From assembly GCA_018993155.1 (NCBI GenBank), contig JAGKSX010000025.1, positions 1 to 32,049 of the forward strand: DNA of 32,049 nucleotides, read 5' to 3'. The notes beneath the pieces are model-generated. The model saw only the letters and a program-made list of their open reading frames with translations. It did not search any database and was not told the origin of the DNA. Of this stretch, positions 25,474-32,049 are shown piece after piece (the first letter of the stretch is position 1; the number at the start of each line of letters is the position of its first letter). A program made the position numbers and the translations under genes. Source of the DNA: Hydrogenophaga sp. (GTDB lineage: Bacteria > Pseudomonadota > Gammaproteobacteria > Burkholderiales > Burkholderiaceae_C).

Positions 25474-26736
25474 TCAACGGGCCGGTGTGCTCACGCGCTG
25501 CGGCGCGGTGTGCGCCTCGCCATGGCGCTGCACCAGCGTCCAGGCCACGAGGGCGATGAGCACGCTCCAGAACCACAGGCCATTGGTCAGCGGCAGCACC
25601 GAACCGCGCCCTTCACCGATGCCGGCCAGGCTCACACCGAGCCAGCCGCCCATGGCGAAGGCGGTGACCATCGACAGGAAACCGCTGAGCGCCGAGGCCG
25701 CGCCAGCGGCCTGCGGAAACGGTCCCACCGCGCCGCTCTGGCCGCAGGGCTGGTGCACACCGTGCGCGAGCATGAAGAGCCAGAACGGCACCAGGATGGC
25801 CCAGGTGTTCTGCACGCCCAGCAGCCCCAGGACGCCCATGCTGGTGCCGGCGGCCAGCGTGATGACCCCGGCCACGGCCACCGTGCGGCGCAGGCCCAGG
25901 CGCGGCAGCAGCTGGCGGCACAGGAAGGTGCCCAGAATGTAGACGAGTGACATGCTGAACATCACCACGCCATAGGCCGTGGTGGACAGGCCGAGCACGC
26001 GGATGAACACGAAGGACGAGGCCGCGAGAAAGGTGAACAGGCCGCCGTAGGACGCGGTGGACAGCAGCGCGAAGGCCCAGAACGTGGGGTGGCGCGCGAT
26101 CTGCACCCAGTTGCTGAACAGGGTGCCGGGCGAGAGCGCGCGCGGGTTCTTCTGAGCGAGGGTCTCTTCGAAACGCAGGGCCACGACCAGCAGGGTGATG
26201 GCGCCGAACACCGCGAGCGCCATGAGCGAGACGCGCCAGCCGAACAGGTCCGACAGCAGGCCGCCGGTGGGCGACGCGGCACAGGCGATCACGCCCAGGC
26301 CGGTGAGGCCCTTGGACATGACGCGCGCGCCTTCGCTGGGTGCGTACAGGTCGCGCACGATGGCGCGTGCACACATCACGCCCGCGCCCATGGCCGCGCC
26401 CTGCACCGCGCGCCAGACGATGAGCTGTTCCATCGACGGCGCGAAGGTGCTGCCGATGGATGCCGCGACGAAGGCGCCCATGCCCACCAGCAGCACGGGC
26501 CGGCGGCCGAAGCGGTCCGAGAGCGGGCCCCACACCAGCTGCGACAGGCCGAAACACAGCAGCAGCGCGGTGAGCGTGAGCTGGGCCTGCGACATGGGCG
26601 CGCCGAAGCCGGTGGTGAGCGCCGGCAGCGCGGGCAGGTAGAGATCGGTGGCGATGGGTTGCAGACCCAGCAACAGGGACAGCACCAGCACGATCAGGCC
26701 GGGCGACATGGCGGAAGAAGGGGGCGGGGCGGGCAT
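25474..26736 (-). CDS. MFS drug-resistance transporter, Bcr/CflA type
   Basis: The 420-residue protein has 12 predicted transmembrane helices. [15 protein letters not shown] in helix 1 and the motif [16 protein letters not shown] between helices 2 and 3 are typical for Bcr/CflA proton-driven exporters (bicyclomycin, chloramphenicol and related families). [22 protein letters not shown] is the family's helix 4 region. The substrate cannot be predicted. The ATG at 26736 is used, but the ATG at 26709 ([12 protein letters not shown]) is equally possible; neither has a strong ribosome binding site. It ends 11 bases before miaA. Confidence 0.88.
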   Translation of the reverse strand: MPAPPPSSAMSPGLIVLVLSLLLGLQPIATDLYLPALPALTTGFGAPMSQAQLTLTALLLCFGLSQLVWGPLSDRFGRRPVLLVGMGAFVAASIGSTFAPSMEQLIVWRAVQGAAMGAGVMCARAIVRDLYAPSEGARVMSKGLTGLGVIACAASPTGGLLSDLFGWRVSLMALAVFGAITLLVVALRFEETLAQKNPRALSPGTLFSNWVQIARHPTFWAFALLSTASYGGLFTFLAASSFVFIRVLGLSTTAYGVVMFSMSLVYILGTFLCRQLLPRLGLRRTVAVAGVITLAAGTSMGVLGLLGVQNTWAILVPFWLFMLAHGVHQPCGQSGAVGPFPQAAGAASALSGFLSMVTAFAMGGWLGVSLAGIGEGRGSVLPLTNGLWFWSVLIALVAWTLVQRHGEAHTAPQRVSTPAR

Positions 26737-26783
26737 CCGGTCGAGGGTAGCAGAACACCCCGGCCGCGGCGCCGCGCGCGGGT

Positions 26784-27662
26784 CTACTTCTCGACCACCT
26801 TGAGGGTGTCTGCGGCGTCGTCGCGCATGCCGAACAGGCTGGAGAGCGCGGCGCGGTACTGCGCCTGCCCGACCGAGTTGGTGTTGTGGTGCGAGCCGCC
26901 TTCGACCAGCACGAACGCCTTGCGGCCCTTGGCAGCCTCGTACAGCCTGCGGCCCAGCTCGGGCTGGATCAGGCGGTCGTCCCCGCCATGCACCACGAGC
27001 AGCGGCGAGCCGATCTCGGGCACGCGCTTGACGGCCTCGAAGCGCTGCGTGATCAGCAGCGAGATGGGCAGCCAGCCCCATTTGAAGGTGCTCACCACGT
27101 CGGGGATGGAGGTGAAGGTGCCTTCGACCACGGTGCCGGCCTCGTCGTCCACCTGAGCCGCGAGTTCGATGGCGATGGCGCCGCCCAGTGAATGGCCGAA
27201 GATGTAACGGGGGCGGCCAGGGTACTTCTCACCGAGCCAGTCCCAGGCCGCGCGGGCGTCTTCGTAGGCGGAGGTTTCGGAGGGCAGCTCGTTGGTGCTC
27301 TTGCCGAAGCCCCGGTAGTCGATGGCCAGCACCGAGAAACCCAGGTCTTCCATGCGCCGGGCGCGGAAGGCCGAGCCGGTGACGTTGAAGCGCGCGCCGT
27401 GCAGGTAGAGCAGCACGGGCGCGTCCTTGCGGCGCTCGAAGTTCTCGTGTGCCGCCCACAGGCCATGCAGCTTGACCGGCTTGCCGGTCTTGGGGGAGTC
27501 GAAATCGATCCACACGTCGTCCATGCCCTCGGCGGCGCTGAGGCCGCCGGCCCAGGTGCGGTCGGAGGGCTGGAAGATCCAGAAGCGCTGCTTCTCATCC
27601 AGTGTGGCGCACCCGGCCAGCAGGGCCAGGGCGGCGAGCAGGGTGACAATGAGGCGCTTCAT
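26784..27662 (-). CDS. Lipoprotein alpha/beta-hydrolase
   Basis: The 292-residue protein has a lipoprotein signal peptide with lipobox LAGC (lipidated Cys18), so it is probably membrane-anchored on the periplasmic side. The hydrolase fold follows: LLYLHGARFNVTG carries the oxyanion region, GHSLGG (156-161) the nucleophile Ser158, HGGDDRLI the acid (Asp228 or Asp229), and EGGSHHNT the catalytic His (258). It resembles BEM46/ABHD-like serine hydrolases of unknown substrate. It sits 47 bases before the MFS gene on the same strand and may be cotranscribed with it. The position in front of an exporter is only a hint at detoxification. Confidence 0.87.
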   Translation of the reverse strand: MKRLIVTLLAALALLAGCATLDEKQRFWIFQPSDRTWAGGLSAAEGMDDVWIDFDSPKTGKPVKLHGLWAAHENFERRKDAPVLLYLHGARFNVTGSAFRARRMEDLGFSVLAIDYRGFGKSTNELPSETSAYEDARAAWDWLGEKYPGRPRYIFGHSLGGAIAIELAAQVDDEAGTVVEGTFTSIPDVVSTFKWGWLPISLLITQRFEAVKRVPEIGSPLLVVHGGDDRLIQPELGRRLYEAAKGRKAFVLVEGGSHHNTNSVGQAQYRAALSSLFGMRDDAADTLKVVEK

Positions 27663-27794
27663 GGCGGTAATGGATGCACCAGAAGGGGAAAAAGTTCAGG
27701 TACTTTCCACCTTCCGCAGGTTCCATGCCACACCGCCGGGCCCTTGCACAGTGTGTGCGTGGCGCACATCACGCCGAGCGCCAGGCCCATGCAA

Positions 27795-27878
27795 CCAGAG
27801 GCACCGAGGGTCCGGCTTCGCCGGCCCCAGGTGCCGTCCCCCTTCAGGGGGAAGCCGCGTCAGCGGCGCAGGGGGTGC
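27795..27878 (-). repeat. Three-hairpin repeat, copy B, behind gdhA
   Basis: Read on the minus strand it begins GCACCCCCTGCGCCGC one base after the gdhA stop and ends CCTCGGTGCCTCTGG. Hairpin 1 is GCCGC-TGAC-GCGGC. Hairpin 2 is CCCCCT-GA-AGGGGG, much shorter than in copy A. Hairpin 3 is CCGGC-GAA-GCCGG. Loop changes and stem-length change with kept pairing point to selection on structure. The remaining 130 bases up to the hydrolase gene show no gene. Confidence 0.75.
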
Positions 27879-27879
27879 T

Positions 27880-29223
<1,344 letters not shown>

Positions 29224-29252
29224 GTGTCTCATGCTTTAAAAAAGTGCATGAG

Positions 29253-29282
29253 ATTATGCGCAACCTGCATTTCGTGACGCAA
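29253..29282 (-). promoter_or_regulatory. Possible gdhA promoter
   Basis: On the minus strand TTGCGT (29282-29277), an 18-base spacer and CATAAT (29258-29253) are found about 30 bases before the gdhA start. The -10 is good, the -35 poor. Confidence 0.3.
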
Positions 29283-29372
29283 AACGCCCTGTTTTGGCGC
29301 GACGGACGATGGACGTCCTCCGCGTTTACCCGAGGGTCTCGCCTGCTTTTGGTGCGGAAAAGCGGTCGCGCG

Positions 29373-31283
29373 TCAGCGGCCGCGCAGAAACAGGGCGTCC
29401 AGTTCCTTCATGCCCATCTGCCGCCAGGTGGGGCGGCCATGGTTGCACTGGTCGGAGCGCTCGGTCACTTCCATCTGGCGCAGCAGCGCATTCATCTCGT
29501 CCAGCGTGAGGCGCCGGTTGGCGCGCACCGCGCCGTGGCAGGCCATGGTGGCCAGCAGTTCGTTGCGGGCGCGCTGTACCACGGTGCTGGCCTCGTGCTG
29601 GCCCAGCTCCGCGAGCACGCTGCGCGCGAGTTCCACCGGGTCGCCCTGGGCCAGCGTGGTCGGCACGGCGCGCACGGCCAGCGTTTTGGGCGAGAGGGCG
29701 GTGATCTCCAGGCCCAGCGTGGTCAGCACCTCGGCGCCGTCCTCGGCGGTGGCCACCTCGTCGGGGGTGGCGGAGAAGGTGGCCGGGATCAGCAGCGGCT
29801 GGCTGGCCAGCTGCTGCTCGTCGAGCTGCTGCTTGAGCCGCTCGTAGACGATGCGCTCGTGGGCCGCGTGCATGTCCACGACCACCAGACCGTGCGCGTT
29901 CTCGGCCAGGATGTACACGCCCTGCAGCTGCGCGATGGCGCGGCCCAGCGGCCAGTCGCCCTCGGGCAAGGCCTGGGGTGGCGCAGGGTCGGCGCTGCGC
30001 GCGGGCGGGGCCCAGGCATTGGCATTGGCGTTGATGCTGGCCGTGGTCGGGGGGGGCGCGGCCGGCGCGGTGGCCCACAGGGCCCCCACGTCGCTCACGC
30101 GGTGGCCCACCTCGGGCTCGCGCGGCGCGAATGCAAACGGGGCCTGCCTGGTCGGAGGGGTCCAGGCCGGGGCGGCGGGCGCGGCCACCGGCATGGGGGC
30201 CGCATCTGCTGCGCTGTTGCCCGAGCGGGGTACCGCGAGCGCGGCTTCCACTGCATGGTGCACGCCCTGGTGCACCTCGCGGCTGTCGCGGAAGCGCACC
30301 TCGATCTTGGTGGGGTGCACGTTCACATCCACGCGCGTGGGGTCGAGTGAAATGAACAGGGCGTAGACCGGCTGGCGGTGGCCGTGCAGCACGTCTTCGT
30401 AGGCGCTGCGCGCGGCGTGGGTGATGACCTTGTCGCGCACGTAGCGACCGTTCACGTAGGCGAACTGCCAGTCAGCGCGCGAGCGCGCGGCGTCGGGCAC
30501 GCCGGCGAAACCCCACACGCGCAGGCGCTGCTGGCCGTTGGCCACCAGGACGGGGGCCTCGATGGGCCAGTCCACCGCCACCGCCTGTGCCACGAAGTCC
30601 TCGCCCAGCACATCGGCCAGGCGCTGGCGCAGCGCGGCGATGCCGCTGTCGCCGGCCACTGCGCGCCATTGCGCCACCAGCTTGCCCTCGTGCCAGATGG
30701 CAAAGCCCACGTCGGGCCGGGCCAGCGCGTGGCGGCGCACGGCCTCGATGCAGTGGGCGAGTTCGGTCGCGTCGGTCTTGAGGAACTTGCGCCGAGCGGG
30801 TGTGGCGAAGAACAGTTCGCGCACTTCCACCGTGGTGCCGGGGGCGCGGGCGGTGGGCTGCAGCTCGCCGCTGCGGCCGTCGAGCAGCCAGCCGTGGGGC
30901 TCATCGGGGGTGTCCACGCGCGTGAGCAGCGAGACCTCGGCGATCGAGCAGATGGCGGCCAGCGCCTCGCCGCGAAAGCCCATGGTGCCCACCGACTCTA
31001 GGTCGGAGAGGCTGGCGATCTTGCTGGTCGCATGGCGCTTGAGCGCGTGGGGCAACTCGCTGCGCAGGATGCCGCAGCCGTTGTCCTCCACACTGATGAG
31101 CCGCACGCCACCGGCCTGCAGCCGCACCGTGATCTGCGTCGCGCCGGCGTCCAGCGCGTTGTCCACCAGTTCGCGCACCACCGAGGCGGGCCGCTCGACC
31201 ACTTCGCCCGCGGCGATCTGGCTGATCAGCTCATCGGGGAGTTCGCGGATGGGGCGGCGGGGGAGGGGGGGAAGACTTGTCAC
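29373..31283 (-). CDS. mutL: DNA mismatch repair protein MutL, endonuclease-type C-terminus
   Basis: The 636-residue protein has the GHKL ATPase domain (Glu38 in RELVDNALDAG, DNGCGI at 67-72, TMGFRGEALAAI, NVHPTKIEVRF), a Pro/Ala-rich linker of about 100 residues around 340-440, and a C-terminal dimerisation domain. The C-terminal part has DMHAAHERIVYE from Asp470, which fits the MutL endonuclease motif DQHA-x2-E-x4-E except Met for Gln, plus ACHGAVRAN, CNHGRPTW and the final FLRGR. That suggests a nicking MutL, as in other bacteria without MutH. The start is GTG at 31283; no ATG or clear ribosome binding site is available. It is divergent from the DedA gene with 36 bases between starts. Confidence 0.93.
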   Translation of the reverse strand: MTSLPPLPRRPIRELPDELISQIAAGEVVERPASVVRELVDNALDAGATQITVRLQAGGVRLISVEDNGCGILRSELPHALKRHATSKIASLSDLESVGTMGFRGEALAAICSIAEVSLLTRVDTPDEPHGWLLDGRSGELQPTARAPGTTVEVRELFFATPARRKFLKTDATELAHCIEAVRRHALARPDVGFAIWHEGKLVAQWRAVAGDSGIAALRQRLADVLGEDFVAQAVAVDWPIEAPVLVANGQQRLRVWGFAGVPDAARSRADWQFAYVNGRYVRDKVITHAARSAYEDVLHGHRQPVYALFISLDPTRVDVNVHPTKIEVRFRDSREVHQGVHHAVEAALAVPRSGNSAADAAPMPVAAPAAPAWTPPTRQAPFAFAPREPEVGHRVSDVGALWATAPAAPPPTTASINANANAWAPPARSADPAPPQALPEGDWPLGRAIAQLQGVYILAENAHGLVVVDMHAAHERIVYERLKQQLDEQQLASQPLLIPATFSATPDEVATAEDGAEVLTTLGLEITALSPKTLAVRAVPTTLAQGDPVELARSVLAELGQHEASTVVQRARNELLATMACHGAVRANRRLTLDEMNALLRQMEVTERSDQCNHGRPTWRQMGMKELDALFLRGR

Positions 31284-31319
31284 GGGCAAATTGTAGGCCG
31301 CAGGGATAATGCCCCCACC

Positions 31320-31973
31320 ATGGAAATCGTTACCTTCCTCATCGACTTCATCCTGAATGTGGACCAGCACCTTCAGGCCTTCGTGCAGACCTACGGGGCC
31401 TGGGTGTATGCCCTGCTGTTCCTGATCATCTTCACCGAGACCGGTGTGGTGGTGATGCCCTTCCTGCCCGGGGACTCGCTGCTGTTCGTGGTGGGCGCGC
31501 TGTGCGGTGTCGGCCTGATGAGCCTGCCGCTGGCGATGGCGCTGCTGGTCATCGCCGCGATCCTGGGCGACCAGACCAACTACACCATCGGCCGCTACTT
31601 CGGCCCCAAGGTGTTTCAGTGGGAGAACTCGCGCCTGTTCAACCGCAACGCCTTCAACCAGGCGCACGCCTTCTACGAGAAGTACGGCGGCATCACCATC
31701 ATCCTGGCGCGCTTCATGCCCTTCATCCGAACCTTCGCGCCCTTCGTGGCCGGCGTGGCCGAGATGACGCGCGTGAAGTTCACCGCGTACAACGTGATCG
31801 GCGCGCTGATCTGGGTGGTGGGCCTGACGACGGCGGGTTACCTGTTCGGCAACCTGCCCTGGGTGCAGGAGAACCTGAGCATGATCATCTGGGCGCTGAT
31901 CATCGTGCCCGGCCTGATCGCGGTCTTTGGCGCCTGGAAGGCCAGCCGCGAGGCCAAGCGCAACCCGGCCTGA
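31320..31973 (+). CDS. DedA family membrane protein
   Basis: The 217-residue integral membrane protein of the DedA/VTT family has the conserved FTETGVVVMPFLPGDSLLF near residues 38-58, ILGDQTNYTIGRYFG, and the signature RFMPFIRTFAPFVAGVAEM with its essential Arg residues. Hydrophobic segments near the C-terminus include GLTTAGYLFG and MIIWALIIVPGLIAVFGAW. DedA proteins are proposed lipid scramblases or transporters needed for membrane homeostasis and, in Burkholderia, for polymyxin resistance. The ATG at 31320 is 36 bases from the divergent mutL start. No terminator is seen in the 7 bases before the next stop. Confidence 0.9.
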   Translation: MEIVTFLIDFILNVDQHLQAFVQTYGAWVYALLFLIIFTETGVVVMPFLPGDSLLFVVGALCGVGLMSLPLAMALLVIAAILGDQTNYTIGRYFGPKVFQWENSRLFNRNAFNQAHAFYEKYGGITIILARFMPFIRTFAPFVAGVAEMTRVKFTAYNVIGALIWVVGLTTAGYLFGNLPWVQENLSMIIWALIIVPGLIAVFGAWKASREAKRNPA

Positions 31974-31980
31974 GCCTCGG

Positions 31981-32049
31981 TCACGAGGGCAGGCCGCCGC
32001 CATCGGCGTGCAGCTCGAAGACCAGGTTGCGCAGCCACTGGTTGGCCGG
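31981..32049 (-). CDS. C-terminal end of an unidentified gene (continues past window)
   Basis: The last 22 codons of a minus-strand frame read PANQWLRNLVFELHADGG and close with a TGA at 31981-31983. The sequence looks like the C-terminal helix of a regulator, possibly LysR type, but is too short to identify. It is convergent with the DedA gene, 7 bases between the stops. Confidence 0.4.
   Translation of the reverse strand, partial: PANQWLRNLVFELHADGGGLPS

Overview
The window is a GC-rich, densely coding stretch of chromosome from a betaproteobacterium, most likely of the family Comamonadaceae (Hydrogenophaga-like). That assignment is inferred from protein character, base composition and gene content; no rRNA or other marker gene is present. 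I see no tRNA, rRNA, CRISPR array, transposase or phage gene, so this looks like core and lineage-specific chromosome rather than an island. No gene-free stretch exceeds 300 bases.

Layout. 1-2827: the 3' end of an acyl-CoA dehydrogenase, a nitronate monooxygenase, and a convergent double-hotdog thioesterase. 2897-8929: a class A penicillin-binding protein (minus) divergent from creB-creC-creD (plus), with a near-consensus CreB box before creD and a weaker one between the PBP gene and creB. 8923-10201: a DUF1330 gene (minus) divergent from an ArsR repressor translationally coupled to an SRPBCC (AHSA1-like) gene; the arsR promoter is flanked by two operators and appears to make a leaderless mRNA. 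10220-14805: a LacI/GntR-type repressor (minus) divergent from gntK and a three-part TRAP transporter, probably for gluconate or a related aldonate. 14934-16677: a LysR regulator divergent from a short-chain dehydrogenase. 16840-17187: a small unknown gene. 17343-23707 (minus): a tight zwf-pgl-edd-eda-pgi operon whose promoter region has two HexR-type boxes. 23829-27662 (minus): an orphan LolD-like ATPase, miaA, a Bcr/CflA-type exporter and a lipoprotein alpha/beta hydrolase. 27880-31283 (minus): gdhA and mutL. 31320-31973: a DedA protein, followed by the 3' end of an unidentified minus-strand gene.

How the parts fit. The centre of the window is sugar-acid catabolism through the Entner-Doudoroff route. 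The TRAP transporter would bring in gluconate, GntK would make 6-phosphogluconate, and Edd and Eda would split it to pyruvate and glyceraldehyde 3-phosphate. Zwf and Pgl feed the same intermediate from glucose 6-phosphate, and Pgi links this to fructose 6-phosphate. Two separate controls are visible: AGCGCT-centred sites for the LacI-type repressor around lacI/gntK, and HexR-type sites before zwf. hexR itself is not in the window.

Two copies of a roughly 85-100 base, three-hairpin repeat lie directly behind the stop codons of the SDR gene and gdhA, in the same orientation relative to each gene. Their stems are conserved while loops and one stem length differ, which suggests a structured 3'-end or REP-like element. 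No completely new multi-gene system was recognised; the most interesting signals are regulatory: the arsR promoter architecture, the paired HexR sites, the CreB boxes next to a PBP gene, and the 3'-end repeats.
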